DNA of 64,000 nucleotides from Prolixibacteraceae bacterium (GCA_019856515.1 CP082230.1:2480001-2544000), one strand, 5' to 3'. Numbered from the stretch's first letter, positions 37,276 through 47,023 are shown. Notes: generated by a model from the sequence alone, not told the origin. A program made the numbers and translations.

Positions 37276-37944
37276 TTATCTTTTATTATATGGAATATTA
37301 TTGCTGTTAAAGAAAACCTCCGCCTTCACATACCCCTGTTCATACACCTCTTTGATTATCTCTAATCCTTTCTCTTTATCTTGTGCCACACCACGCCCTT
37401 TATAAGTTAATGTCCCAATCTTGAATAGGGCCGTCTGTATATTGAATTCACTTGCTTCTTTATACAGCCGATATGCTTCTTTATAATCTTGAGAAACTCC
37501 CTCTCCAAGATAGTAACATCGAGCCAAGCTATAAATAGATAAATGGTGACCCGTTTCAGAACCCATCTTATAATAGGCATATGTCTTTTTGAGGTTCTTT
37601 TGTACTCCTCCTTTTCCTTCTCGATAAAGTTTTCCAACATTACACATTGCATCACCTAGTCCTAACGCTGCAGCCCTTTGGAACATATCCAAAGCATATA
37701 ACGTATCTCTTGGTATTTTAGCACCTTTCAGATAAATCAAACCCAATGCATTATAGGCATAACGATTTCCTTCTTCAGCCAAATGCTTCAACTTATCCAA
37801 AGACAACCTACGCGCAATACTATCATTTGACATCTCTACTACATAACGAGCTCTTTGAACATGTAGTGTCTTCTTTGATTTCTGTCCCAAGCAGCTCAAA
37901 TAACCTATTGACATTACCAATACTAACATCCAAATCTTCTTCAT
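37276..37944 (-). CDS. Sel1-like repeat protein, secreted (paralog)
   Basis: 222 residues with signal peptide (MKKIWMLVLVMSIGYLSCLG) and the same repeat architecture as the gene at 36212. The two share RARYVVEMS.DSIAR.LSLDKLK and the same order of repeats, so they arose by tandem duplication and then diverged to roughly half identity by eye. Function unknown; both probably act in the periplasm. Confidence 0.8.
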   Translation of the reverse strand: MKKIWMLVLVMSIGYLSCLGQKSKKTLHVQRARYVVEMSNDSIARRLSLDKLKHLAEEGNRYAYNALGLIYLKGAKIPRDTLYALDMFQRAAALGLGDAMCNVGKLYREGKGGVQKNLKKTYAYYKMGSETGHHLSIYSLARCYYLGEGVSQDYKEAYRLYKEASEFNIQTALFKIGTLTYKGRGVAQDKEKGLEIIKEVYEQGYVKAEVFFNSNNIPYNKR

Positions 37945-38138
37945 ATTTCATCTTCCTTTATGTAAAACTTTTATAAATTCATCACGAAAAATTCCAACGT
38001 AAGATCCAATATCATATAAATAGAGATCAATGAGTATTTAGATCCTTTTTGAAAAAGAATAGAAGAGGACTCTCTCTTCTCGAGAAAACCCCTTCTACCT
38101 TAAAATAAAACCCAATAAAAACACTAAACTAAATGTTG

Positions 38139-40838
38139 TTATCTCTTGGTGAACTGCTTAGAAAGAACACCTTTTGCCGTTTCTATTTTCATAAAATAGT
38201 TACCAGCACCAAGAGTGGACAAGTCAACTCTAACTTGTTTACTATATACTTTCTGCTCCGTTATTACTACTCCTGTAGAGGATATCACTTGATATGTAAA
38301 TACTTCTGTATTACACTCAATATTAACCACCTGATTTACTGGAATTGGATAAAGAATAAATTTTGGAGGCATACTTCTTTTTGACGAAACTGAAGAGGTG
38401 AGATCTTGCTCAAGTGTATCTTTAATTGATACATTACCATGCACATTTACTCTAAATGACTTGGGATGGTATCCAGCCTTACTCAGATTGATTGTATAGA
38501 CGTTATCCTCAATAGGAGTAATCACGGTTCGGCCTAAAGGGTTGGTATTATAATTCACCCCAGTACACACGACTTTCACATCACTTAACGTTTCAACCTT
38601 AGCTCCATTCTTACCGTATACATCAATCGTCAATGTGTTTTTTGCAATATTCGCACTTTCACCAGCAGTAAACTCCCATATATTCCCTTTTACGATCGCG
38701 CCTTTCAGCACTCCATCAACTCTCCAGTAATACTTCGTTCCTTTCATTAAGTTCGATGGATGATAGACATTACAATCCAATCGCCCCTTATAAGATAGAG
38801 AGCTTGGAGTAGCCGATGTAACCTCACTTAAAGAGGTCGATATATACACATCTGATTTCTCTGCCTTATACGCAGGAAGCCACATAAGATCAACTAAACT
38901 ATATGATGTAGCTCCTTTATCATTTGGTATTGGCATACTTGATTTTACGAGCTTACGTCCTGGAATCCAATAATTCTTATCCCCCCATTCATAGGCACCA
39001 ATATCAGGTTTAACACCAACATATTTATACCCAATATCAACTCCTTGATCAATCAATTCCGACTCTAAACGAGGACGAAAATCTCTATTAATCCAATCAT
39101 ACACCTGATCCTCAAGATTAAGACCAGTTGTTTTACCATCCCAATTCTTCTTATGGTCACCAGCCTTAAAAGAGACCCCATCACGAGTCGCATTATTGGC
39201 ACTTTTTGAATTCTTATGGATACCACTAGCAGGATCTTTTGAAGTATCTGCAAAATCAATTCTCTCTAAACTCAAGTTATGATACGCCTTTTTATAGTCT
39301 CCTTTCAACATCATTCCAACATCAGGAGTGTTGAAATTCACATTATTACGAACCAAACCTGGACCTTGCCTTGGATTTAACACATCTTTAGGTCCATCTT
39401 GCATACGAATACATCTCTTCGTATTGTTGTAAAACCAATTATTACGCACTTCTGAATCGTTGGCTCCCATAAAGAAGTGAACCATTGCGCCATCATGTTG
39501 AAGAGGATGAATATCATGTATTTTATTCAACTCTATAATTGAATTCCCAGAAGCCATCACCCCCTCTGATGCACCTGTCTGGTATACTTCATTACGACGA
39601 AAAGTACTATTAGGACAATTTCTAAACCATATAAAACCTGAATTTCCCTGATGAGGAGCAACAGAATAGTCAAGGTCATGTAACAGACAGTTCTCGACCA
39701 AATTATGACTCCCCTTTTGGAACTTTGCTACCAAGCCATCCGTATATGCCAATTCACAATTTATTATACTAGAGTGACGACAATTATCAAACAACAAGCC
39801 TGTTTCTGCACCCGTTTTACCTAAAGTTCTTTTGTTAAAACATGGATAATCAAATTTACAATCCTCGAAAGAGATATAGTTTGATTTACTAACACGGACC
39901 CCTGCAGAAAAGAAGTGAATTCCAACCACTTTAATGTTCTCAGAAGCTTCAATCGATAAGGCTTTATCAATATTTCGCACCTTGACACCAGAAGGAACTC
40001 CAACAGTTAATGGCTTATAATAAAGCATGGAATCTTTGGGATTATAATACCACTCATCTGCTTCATCAATCAATTCATATTTTGAATCAAAGAAGTAGTG
40101 ATGAAAAACAGGTTTCAATTGGACACCTCCTGCTTTATACGAGAAATGATCCTCTCCAATATGATGCTCTGTCACTTTTTTTGCATAGGTAAAGAAGTTA
40201 AATACATTCAATACCACCATAGCATTGTCAAGATCAACACCAATATTCTTCAAATCAATCCCTCCATGTGGATCGTCATATTCGACACCAATCTTATCAC
40301 CAACCGCGTTGGTCGTGATTTTTGACCTCTTCTCATCCCCTTGACACCATAACTCTCTCTTCCAGGCATTATCATTTTGAAAAGAAGCATTCGGCCATCG
40401 TGCTAACATAGACCACTTTCCATCATTAAACAGTTGCCATATCCGATCATTTAGCTTGATCTTATAGATATTATCTCGATCACTTTGCCAACCTCCTTTT
40501 GAAAGATCTGAAACCGATAGTGAGCCATCTACAACAACTCTTTCATTATTATAATTAACAATTACAACTGGCGCCCCACTTGAGGCTTTTATACCATTCA
40601 CATGAAGCTCTTCATGATAATTACCTTCTCTAACATATAGCGTATCTCCTGCCTTTATTTTAGACAGTGCAAACTTTATTGACTTAAATGGACTCACTTT
40701 GGACCCATTATTAAGGACATCATTTCCTAAAGGTGAAACATACTTATTTCCTGTGGTAATTTTAGTTTGCGCATTCACACGCTGACCCCCAAGAAATATC
40801 AAAAGCCATAAGCTCAGTAGAAAGTAGATATTTTTCAT
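38139..40838 (-). CDS. Right-handed beta-helix protein with T9SS domain
   Basis: 899 residues from the ATG at 40838, which gives a signal peptide (MKNIYFLLSLWLLIFLGGQR, ending VNAQ); the longer frame adds 28 unlikely residues. Residues about 30-90 (KYVSPLGNDVLNNGSKVSPF, IKAGDTLYVREGNYHEELHV) are the DUF1565-type start of a parallel beta-helix. Repeated coils follow, as in polysaccharide lyases or carbohydrate-binding beta-helices (SNYISFEDCKFD, SSIINCELAYTDG, HNLVENCLLHDLD, SEVRNNWFYNN). Fibronectin-type and other Ig-like strands occupy about 690-820. The last ~80 residues (ILYPIPVNQVVNIECN...) are a type A T9SS signal. A lyase or hydrolase on marine polysaccharide is likely; the catalytic residues cannot be assigned. 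Confidence 0.8.
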   Translation of the reverse strand: MKNIYFLLSLWLLIFLGGQRVNAQTKITTGNKYVSPLGNDVLNNGSKVSPFKSIKFALSKIKAGDTLYVREGNYHEELHVNGIKASSGAPVVIVNYNNERVVVDGSLSVSDLSKGGWQSDRDNIYKIKLNDRIWQLFNDGKWSMLARWPNASFQNDNAWKRELWCQGDEKRSKITTNAVGDKIGVEYDDPHGGIDLKNIGVDLDNAMVVLNVFNFFTYAKKVTEHHIGEDHFSYKAGGVQLKPVFHHYFFDSKYELIDEADEWYYNPKDSMLYYKPLTVGVPSGVKVRNIDKALSIEASENIKVVGIHFFSAGVRVSKSNYISFEDCKFDYPCFNKRTLGKTGAETGLLFDNCRHSSIINCELAYTDGLVAKFQKGSHNLVENCLLHDLDYSVAPHQGNSGFIWFRNCPNSTFRRNEVYQTGASEGVMASGNSIIELNKIHDIHPLQHDGAMVHFFMGANDSEVRNNWFYNNTKRCIRMQDGPKDVLNPRQGPGLVRNNVNFNTPDVGMMLKGDYKKAYHNLSLERIDFADTSKDPASGIHKNSKSANNATRDGVSFKAGDHKKNWDGKTTGLNLEDQVYDWINRDFRPRLESELIDQGVDIGYKYVGVKPDIGAYEWGDKNYWIPGRKLVKSSMPIPNDKGATSYSLVDLMWLPAYKAEKSDVYISTSLSEVTSATPSSLSYKGRLDCNVYHPSNLMKGTKYYWRVDGVLKGAIVKGNIWEFTAGESANIAKNTLTIDVYGKNGAKVETLSDVKVVCTGVNYNTNPLGRTVITPIEDNVYTINLSKAGYHPKSFRVNVHGNVSIKDTLEQDLTSSVSSKRSMPPKFILYPIPVNQVVNIECNTEVFTYQVISSTGVVITEQKVYSKQVRVDLSTLGAGNYFMKIETAKGVLSKQFTKR

Positions 40839-41292
40839 TGAAGAAATTATTTGCAAAACACAGACTGTAAAGAGAGAAGTCCAACGCAAAATGTAAAACG
40901 AATGACCTCTACGAATGCACACTATTAGTTTTAATATGAGAAATGATAGATGAATTAAAAATATAGGACACCTCTTCCCCTACAATCCGTGATCTATTAT
41001 AAATATTTTATCTAGAGCAAATATCCATATACAGCAAGATTTCTATTAACATAAATAAATCTACTTTTAACACAATCACTACTATTTTTAACAAAAATAA
41101 ATACAACTGTAATAAGCTAATACTTTCACATATAATGAATTAATAGATATAATACATTTAATAGCACAATCCACATAACCCAACACAATAAACCCTAATA
41201 ATCAGACAACTACAAACAAACTAATAACTCTACCATACTCGATAATTCACAGGAGAGATAGATATCGAAGAACCAAGTTTATCAGAGCATAA
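40839..41292. other. AT-rich spacer
   Basis: About 450 nt upstream of the beta-helix gene; strongly AT-rich. It presumably holds its promoter. No consensus element or gene was found. Confidence 0.4.
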
Positions 41293-41329
41293 AAAACCCC
41301 AACATCTCTTTATAAGATATTGAGGGTTT
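41293..41329 (-). terminator. Terminator of the mqnA-nfeD unit
   Basis: On the minus strand an AACCCTCAATATCT stem pairs imperfectly with AGATGTTGGGGTT and is followed by TTTTTT, 38 nt after the stop at 41368. Confidence 0.6.
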
Positions 41330-41367
41330 CTCAATGCAGCCACTACTGACTCTATAACAAAAAGAGA

Positions 41368-42777
41368 TTAGCTATTTTTATCTTTAATCTTCTGAACAAC
41401 GAGTTGTCCCATAGATTTATCTTTAACCAACACACGATCCCCTTTGGTCAACATACCAGAGATACTTGTCGCTTGAAAATACGCACCATTAATGCTCACC
41501 TTTCCGATCGGATGAAGGTCTGTAACAACCACACCCTCACATCCAACGAGGGACTGTTTTGTTTCTGAAAGGACATTACTTGTCGTGGCATCACCTTCTA
41601 ATTCTGTATGCAATGCAAACTTACGGAATAAGGGCGAATTCATTGTGGAAAAGCTCTTTCCAATATAGAACATCGCACCGAGAGCAACGATCAAAGCTCC
41701 CAACACAATCGTAAGTGCTGTAGATAATGCATCGGTCTCTACCCATTCGAAATTGAAAGTATCGTTATCGACCATCGCAAGCACTAGCGAAGTGACAACA
41801 CACAATATTCCTGATATCCCCGTAAAACCAAACCCTGGGACAATGAATATCTCTAGAAACAGCAGGACAACACCAGCCATAAAGATAAGCACCTCCCATG
41901 TCGTAGCGTATCCAAATAGAAATAGAGGAATAAAGAACAGTGCTCCAAACCCAATAATCATAAGAAATGGGGAGAACAGTCCTGGCATCTTAAAGCTAGA
42001 GAACAAACCTATCAATAGAAAAGTGACAATAATTGTAGGAAGAAATGGGGACGCAAAGAAACGAATATACTTGTCCTGTGCAGATAATTCAAAAGATATC
42101 ACTTGCTCTTTTTCATATCCCAATCGCAAGAGCAAATCTTGTTCTGAAAGAACAATCGCATCACAATACCTATATTTCAATGCCTCATCGGCAGTAAAAG
42201 TCAACACCTTGCCCTCTTCACTCACCCCCTCAATCTGTAGATCTTCATCCACCATCGCCTCCGCAATAGATGGATCACGTCGCCAAACTTCATTGCCATC
42301 ACCATCCACAATCTTACCCTTCGCTTCGGCAGTAGCACGCATGGTAGCCCTCTGATAACTTTGATATTTATCTGGCATCGCTTTGCCATCCATCCCTACA
42401 ACAGTAGCAGCTCCAATGCTACCACCCGGCGTCATATAGATCGAGTCACAAGCCAATGAAATCATTGCACCAGCAGAAGCCGCATTGTTATCAACAAAGA
42501 CATAGACAGGTATCTTAGAGCGGAGTATACGCGAACGTATCGAATCCGCATCTTTCACTCTTCCACCATAGGTATTCATCAATATCAAAATAGCATCTAC
42601 ACTATCTTCTTCAGCCTTTTCAAAAGCCATTCTAGTATCATACCAGCTAACACTATTAATCTCATCCTTCAAGTTATAAGAAAGGATCTTCTTTTGTGAA
42701 GCCTGTCCAACATGCGAACAAAAACACAAAACAATAATCATCAAAAGCTGGTAAACTCTATTCCACATATTATTCAC
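41368..42777 (-). CDS. NfeD-like membrane serine protease
   Basis: 469 residues, the full-length NfeD type: a secreted N-terminal ClpP-class domain with Ser101 in NNAASAGAM and Lys137 in MPDKYQSYQR as the catalytic dyad. Four to five transmembrane helices follow (about 230-370, with FFIPLFLFGYATTWEVLIF), then a C-terminal OB-fold NfeD domain (GCEGVVVTDLHPIGKVSING, LVKDKSMGQLVVQKI). These proteases cleave stomatin-like partners or quality-control substrates in the envelope. The start overlaps the 3' end of mqnA by 8 nt, implying co-transcription. Confidence 0.9.
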   Translation of the reverse strand: MNNMWNRVYQLLMIIVLCFCSHVGQASQKKILSYNLKDEINSVSWYDTRMAFEKAEEDSVDAILILMNTYGGRVKDADSIRSRILRSKIPVYVFVDNNAASAGAMISLACDSIYMTPGGSIGAATVVGMDGKAMPDKYQSYQRATMRATAEAKGKIVDGDGNEVWRRDPSIAEAMVDEDLQIEGVSEEGKVLTFTADEALKYRYCDAIVLSEQDLLLRLGYEKEQVISFELSAQDKYIRFFASPFLPTIIVTFLLIGLFSSFKMPGLFSPFLMIIGFGALFFIPLFLFGYATTWEVLIFMAGVVLLFLEIFIVPGFGFTGISGILCVVTSLVLAMVDNDTFNFEWVETDALSTALTIVLGALIVALGAMFYIGKSFSTMNSPLFRKFALHTELEGDATTSNVLSETKQSLVGCEGVVVTDLHPIGKVSINGAYFQATSISGMLTKGDRVLVKDKSMGQLVVQKIKDKNS

Positions 42778-43528
42778 TTTCTATTTTATGTACATATTGT
42801 AAAAAGAGATCGAGACCGCGATGCATATCTTCAGTCATATCATAAACAATCTCCTCTTCAAAATATTTTGCAATATCCACTTTAGGGAAAAGTGGTTGAT
42901 ATATCTCAATGGTCTCATCTAAATGAGTACACCCATCTTTCAATGCATTATTCAGTTCATCAACAAATGAACTATCTAACGGCTTATTTGCCACCCAAGC
43001 AGCAAAAACAAATGGTTCACCAGTCGACTTCTTCCACATATCCGAAAGATCGATCATGAACTTATACTTATGCTCAATATCGAATACACGATCCCCAATC
43101 ACTACCGCAGCAGTCGTTCCTCCAATCACCTCCTGATGATATCCTTCATAAGCTGGTTTAAACTCTGGGGTAATATTCCAAAAGAAACGACAGAGAATTT
43201 GACAAAGCATCACAGAAGTTCGGGACTGATAATCTAAATATATTGTTTGGATCTCATGAAGAGGAACATCACTAGCTATCACGACCGTATGAACAGGTCC
43301 ATCACCACCGATACAATAGTCCGATACAATATGGTACTCCTTCATCTTCGGGAGTATCGCAACAGGAACAAGACCTAGATCAACATCCCCTTGCAGAAGT
43401 TTTTTTGCACAGTCTGCAGGATGGTCTAGAGCTAGATCAATACTATTCATAATGGGATCTTTCATGATTCCATGAACCATCGGTTTGCTGTTCAAATATG
43501 ACACAGCCGATATCTTCACTTTTTTCAT
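42770..43528 (-). CDS. mqnA: Chorismate dehydratase MqnA
   Basis: 252 residues from the ATG at 43528 (MKKVKISAVSYLNSKPMVHG); 20 upstream codons in the open frame are not family-like. MqnA dehydrates chorismate to 3-enolpyruvylbenzoate, the first step of the futalosine menaquinone pathway. Typical blocks are AVSYLNSKP, DHPADCAKKLLQGDVDLGLVPVA, CIGGDGPVHTV, LDYQSRTSVML and GTTAAVVIGDRVF. It overlaps nfeD. Confidence 0.92.
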   Translation of the reverse strand: MKKVKISAVSYLNSKPMVHGIMKDPIMNSIDLALDHPADCAKKLLQGDVDLGLVPVAILPKMKEYHIVSDYCIGGDGPVHTVVIASDVPLHEIQTIYLDYQSRTSVMLCQILCRFFWNITPEFKPAYEGYHQEVIGGTTAAVVIGDRVFDIEHKYKFMIDLSDMWKKSTGEPFVFAAWVANKPLDSSFVDELNNALKDGCTHLDETIEIYQPLFPKVDIAKYFEEEIVYDMTEDMHRGLDLFLQYVHKIESE

Positions 43529-43758
43529 CTCGTTTTTGTTTTTAAGAATCCAACAATACAAACATTGAATCGGATAGCTTCCATTCAATCTATATAAAAG
43601 TAAGAATAAAGTTGATATTGTTCACCCTTTCCTCTCAAATTCATTGTATTCATAAGAAATAAACATAAACACCATGTCTCACTAAAATTCTTATGCATCC
43701 TCCCCCTTCACAAGGATATAAAAAAGCAGATCGACTCCACCCAAATATAGACAAACCT
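43529..43758. other. Spacer upstream of mqnA
   Basis: About 230 nt containing the upstream in-frame extension (to 43588) of the mqnA reading frame and AT-rich sequence. Its right side leads directly into array C. Confidence 0.4.
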
Positions 43759-44077
43759 TTCAACTCTCCTCCAATCCTCCTCCCACTCTCCTTCTATCTT
43801 CCGCCCACTCTCCTTCGTGTTTCCTTCGTACCAACTTCGTACCTCCTTCGACTCTTGTTCACATATTGATCACATATTAGTCACATACTGCTCATCCTTC
43901 CTCCACATTATTATGGAGAACTAGTAACCAATATATGACCAACCGATATCTAATATGTGACCAATAGTCGAAGGAAACACGAAGGAAACACGAAGGAAAC
44001 ACGAAGGAAACACGAAGAAAACACGAAGGAAACACGAAGGAGAGTGGGAGGAGGATAGAAAAAGTGTAGGACAAACT
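43759..44077. repeat. 11-nt phased palindromic array C
   Basis: About 29 consecutive 11-mers in a single register across left arm, centre and right arm. The left arm is pyrimidine-rich: ttcaactctcc, tccaatcctcc, tcccactctcc (43759, 43770, 43781), ttcgtgtttcc, ttcgtaccaac, ttcgtacctcc (43814, 43825, 43836), then ttcacatattg, atcacatatta, gtcacatactg (43858, 43869, 43880). The right arm is its purine-rich mirror: atgaccaaccg, gtgaccaatag, then acgaaggaaac repeated from 43979 at 11-nt steps to 44023 (one variant), and acgaaggagag, tgggaggagga. The inner stem ctcca/tggag is at 43901 and 43914. The right-arm run is the most regular part of any array. Confidence 0.85.
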
Positions 44078-44298
44078 TATAATCAATGAGGGGGTAGTTA
44101 AGGCAGAAAGATCATATAGAAGGAGAGCAGACAATTTGGTCAATCAGTTGGGGCTTAATGATTAAACATAAAATAACACAAAAGTAACCGTATCATTAAA
44201 TTCATAAAAAGTATCTAAATTTTTACCTTTTTAAAAATGCTTTTACAAAAAATAGTAGTAAATTCAAGTGATTAATTACTAAGTAACAATGTTTAATT

Positions 44299-45387
44299 AT
44301 GATGAAAAAAATCGCGTATTTACTATTCTCTCTATTTATCCTAGCAAGTTGCCAAAAGAGCTCTTTTAAGATCACAGGAGATGTTGTAGGCATTAAAGAT
44401 GGAACAGTATATCTTCAAGTAATTGAGAATAATTCATTATCAAAAATAGATAGTACAGAAGTTCAAAACGGACATTTTGAGTTTAGTGGGAAAGTAGAGT
44501 ATCCGACACTCATGTTTGTTGGGCCAACTGGAGCAAGACCAAAGAACATCAGGTTATATGTTGAAAATAAGGACATCACTATTGAAGGAGATATAGCAGA
44601 AGCAGAAAAGATTATTATTCAAGGTTCGGCTTCACAGGATTTAGTTAACACATTAAACGACGAGCAGAAGAAGATAGAGGATCAGCTAAAGCCTATGATC
44701 AAAGCTTATCATGCAGAACAAGATCCAGTAAAGAAGAGTGAGATTCGTAAAAATGCAATTGAACTTAGTGATTTAATTATAAAAGATCAAATTAGATTTA
44801 TTGATGAACACATGGATTCTCATGTATCTGTTTATATGACAACTTATGATTTAAATGGACAGATGGAGTTCTCTAAAATGGAAGAGTTAAGTAAAACATT
44901 TGAGAAGAACTTCCCGAATTCACCTGTAGTTAAAGTACTCTCTGAAAGAGTTGCAAAAGAGAAAAAGACAGCTATTGGACAGAAAGCTCCGAACTTTTCG
45001 GTAAAAGACATCGATGGTAATACAATCACTCTTGACACTTTTAAAGGGAAATATGTTCTTCTTGACTTCTGGGCATCATGGTGTGGACCATGTAGAAGAG
45101 AGGCTCCTAATTTTGTAAGAATATACAACAAATATAAGAACGATAATTTCACCATTTTTGGGATCTCACTAGATAAAGATGAGGTAAAATGGAAAAAAGG
45201 AATTGAAGATATGGGCTTCACATGGAATCATACGTGTGATTTTAAAGTGTGGAAGACAGAGCTAGCGCAACTGTATAATGTACGAAGTATTCCTACTTGC
45301 TACTTGGTTGATCCCAACGGAATGATCGTTGCCAAAGGAATTGTAGGAGACGAACTAGACAAGAAATTAGCAACGCTTTTACGCTAG
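44299..45387 (+). CDS. TlpA-like thioredoxin lipoprotein with DUF4369
   Basis: 362 residues. Lipobox LASC (MMKKIAYLLFSLFILASC), a DUF4369-type beta-sandwich (about 22-120, KITGDVVGIKDGTVYLQ), a helical linker (about 110-230) and a thioredoxin-like domain of the AhpC/TSA type with active site WCGPC (Cys 262 and 265). The family reduces or isomerises disulfides in the periplasm, or forms part of cytochrome maturation. The start could be either of two adjacent ATGs. A terminator follows at 45402. Confidence 0.88.
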   Translation: MMKKIAYLLFSLFILASCQKSSFKITGDVVGIKDGTVYLQVIENNSLSKIDSTEVQNGHFEFSGKVEYPTLMFVGPTGARPKNIRLYVENKDITIEGDIAEAEKIIIQGSASQDLVNTLNDEQKKIEDQLKPMIKAYHAEQDPVKKSEIRKNAIELSDLIIKDQIRFIDEHMDSHVSVYMTTYDLNGQMEFSKMEELSKTFEKNFPNSPVVKVLSERVAKEKKTAIGQKAPNFSVKDIDGNTITLDTFKGKYVLLDFWASWCGPCRREAPNFVRIYNKYKNDNFTIFGISLDKDEVKWKKGIEDMGFTWNHTCDFKVWKTELAQLYNVRSIPTCYLVDPNGMIVAKGIVGDELDKKLATLLR

Positions 45388-45401
45388 TATATATGACATG
45401 G

Positions 45402-45449
45402 AAAGTCATAGAATAAATGGGGCTTATGAAGCCTATACTATGACTTTTT
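45402..45449 (+). terminator. Terminator after the TlpA-like gene
   Basis: AAAGTCATAG (45402-45411) pairs with CTATGACTTT (45438-45447), with an inner GGCTT/AAGCC hairpin and a T-run after it. Confidence 0.6.
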
Positions 45450-45550
45450 GCATGTTATTTGTATGAAGATTTTTAGTACTTCGTTAGAACATATAGTCTA
45501 AAACATTGTTTAGGGCTGTGAGTTTAAAGCATTGATAAATACAAAAAATC

Positions 45551-46945
45551 ATGACAAAATACGATATTGTTGTTCTTGGAAGTGGACCAGGAGGATATGT
45601 AGCAGCGATCCGTGCTGCACAACTAGGATTTAAAGTTGGTATTATTGAGAGAGAAAACCTTGGAGGGATCTGTCTTAATTGGGGATGTATTCCGACCAAA
45701 GCACTTCTTAAAAGTGCTCATGTTTTTGATCAAATGAAGCATGCTCAAGAGTATGGTATTTCACTAGAGTCAGAGCCAACAATTCACTTCGACAAGGTGA
45801 TTGAGAGAAGTCGTGGCGTGGCATCAGGGATGAGCAAAGGTATTGACTTCTTGATGAATAAGAACAAGATTGAAGTTATCATGGGCAACGGGACTTTGGT
45901 CTCGCCAAACCAAATAGAGGTCACTGATAAAGACAATCAAAAACAGATCGTTGAAGCAGATCATATAATCTTAGCAACAGGAGCACGATCAAAACAGTTG
46001 CCTAATCTTCCTCAAGATGGCAAGAATATTATCGGTTATAGAGAAGCGATGACTCTTCCAAAACAACCGAAGAGTATGATTGTTGTTGGTTCTGGAGCCA
46101 TAGGGTGTGAGTTTGCTGATTTCTATAATTCGATCGGAACGAAGGTTACTGTGGTTGAGTTCTTACCAAATATTGTTCCGAATGAAGACGAAGAGGTTTC
46201 GAAGCAATTGGCTCGAAGTTTCAAGAAAAGCGGGATCAAAGTCATGACCAATGCCGCAGTGGAACATGTTGAAGTTACGGACAGTGGTTGTATAGCTACG
46301 GTTAAGACAAAGAAGGGAGAACAGACTGTTGAAGCAGAGATTGTACTGTCGGCAGTAGGAGTTACTCCTAATATTGAAAATATAGGCTTAGAGCAGGTGG
46401 GTATTCTAGTTGAAAATGGTAAAGTCACAGTAGACGACTACTATCAAACTAATATTCCATCAGTTTATGCTATTGGAGATATTGTGAAAGGGCAAGCTCT
46501 AGCACACGTTGCTTCTGCTGAAGGGATTACTTGTGTTGAGAAGATCGCAGGTAAGAGTCCACGTATCATCAACTACAATAATATACCAGGGTGTACTTAC
46601 ACATCACCTGAAGTGGCATCAGTAGGTTATACTGAAGCCAAAGCAAAAGAGCTTGGGCACAATATCAAAGTAGGTAAATTCCCATTCTCAGCATCAGGTA
46701 AAGCAAGTGCATCTAATACAAAAGAAGGTTTCGTCAAACTTATATTTGATGAAAAATATGGCGAACTATTAGGAGCTCATATGATTGGAGCGAATGTGAC
46801 GGAAATGATTGGAGAATTGGTTGTAGGTAAAGATCTTGAGATAACGGCTCATGAGATCATAAGTGCTGTACACCCTCATCCAACCATGAACGAAGCAATA
46901 ATGGAAGCAGCTGCTGCTGCGTATGATGAAGTAATACATATTTAG
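45551..46945 (+). CDS. lpdA: Dihydrolipoyl dehydrogenase (E3)
   Basis: 464 residues, FAD-dependent disulfide oxidoreductase that reoxidises dihydrolipoamide for 2-oxoacid dehydrogenases. FAD motif VVLGSGPGGYVAAI (7-20), redox disulfide Cys41/Cys46 in GGICLNWGCIPTK, NAD motif VVGSGAIGCEFADF (about 180), and the C-terminal dimer motif AVHPHPTMNEAIMEA with the catalytic His (about 441). It can serve the SucAB complex at 30909 as E3; it is not in that operon. A 19-bp terminator follows. Confidence 0.95.
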   Translation: MTKYDIVVLGSGPGGYVAAIRAAQLGFKVGIIERENLGGICLNWGCIPTKALLKSAHVFDQMKHAQEYGISLESEPTIHFDKVIERSRGVASGMSKGIDFLMNKNKIEVIMGNGTLVSPNQIEVTDKDNQKQIVEADHIILATGARSKQLPNLPQDGKNIIGYREAMTLPKQPKSMIVVGSGAIGCEFADFYNSIGTKVTVVEFLPNIVPNEDEEVSKQLARSFKKSGIKVMTNAAVEHVEVTDSGCIATVKTKKGEQTVEAEIVLSAVGVTPNIENIGLEQVGILVENGKVTVDDYYQTNIPSVYAIGDIVKGQALAHVASAEGITCVEKIAGKSPRIINYNNIPGCTYTSPEVASVGYTEAKAKELGHNIKVGKFPFSASGKASASNTKEGFVKLIFDEKYGELLGAHMIGANVTEMIGELVVGKDLEITAHEIISAVHPHPTMNEAIMEAAAAAYDEVIHI

Positions 46946-46955
46946 ATGTATTACC

Positions 46956-46997
46956 TTTTGTATTCGATATCTTACTATTAAGATATCGAATACAAAA
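46956..46997. terminator. Terminator after lpdA
   Basis: A perfect 19-bp stem (46956-46974 with 46979-46997), 4-nt loop, starting with a TTTT and ending with AAAA; could stop transcription from both directions. Confidence 0.75.
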
Positions 46998-47023
46998 TAA
47001 CTTATTTCAAAACAAACCTAGAC

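Noticed and set aside
41753..42355. 200-codon plus-strand ORF
   Set aside because: Fully antisense to nfeD, which is clearly coding.
43529..43588. Upstream start for mqnA
   Set aside because: The 20 additional residues are not family-like, and the ATG at 43528 matches the conserved N-terminus.
43979..44045. Direct repeats resembling a CRISPR
   Set aside because: The unit is 11 nt without spacers and continues into the opposite arm of a palindrome; no cas genes in the window.
43892..44143. 83-codon minus-strand ORF over array C
   Set aside because: Its repeated FVFPSCFLRVS peptide is only the translation of the 11-nt repeats over three units (33 nt).
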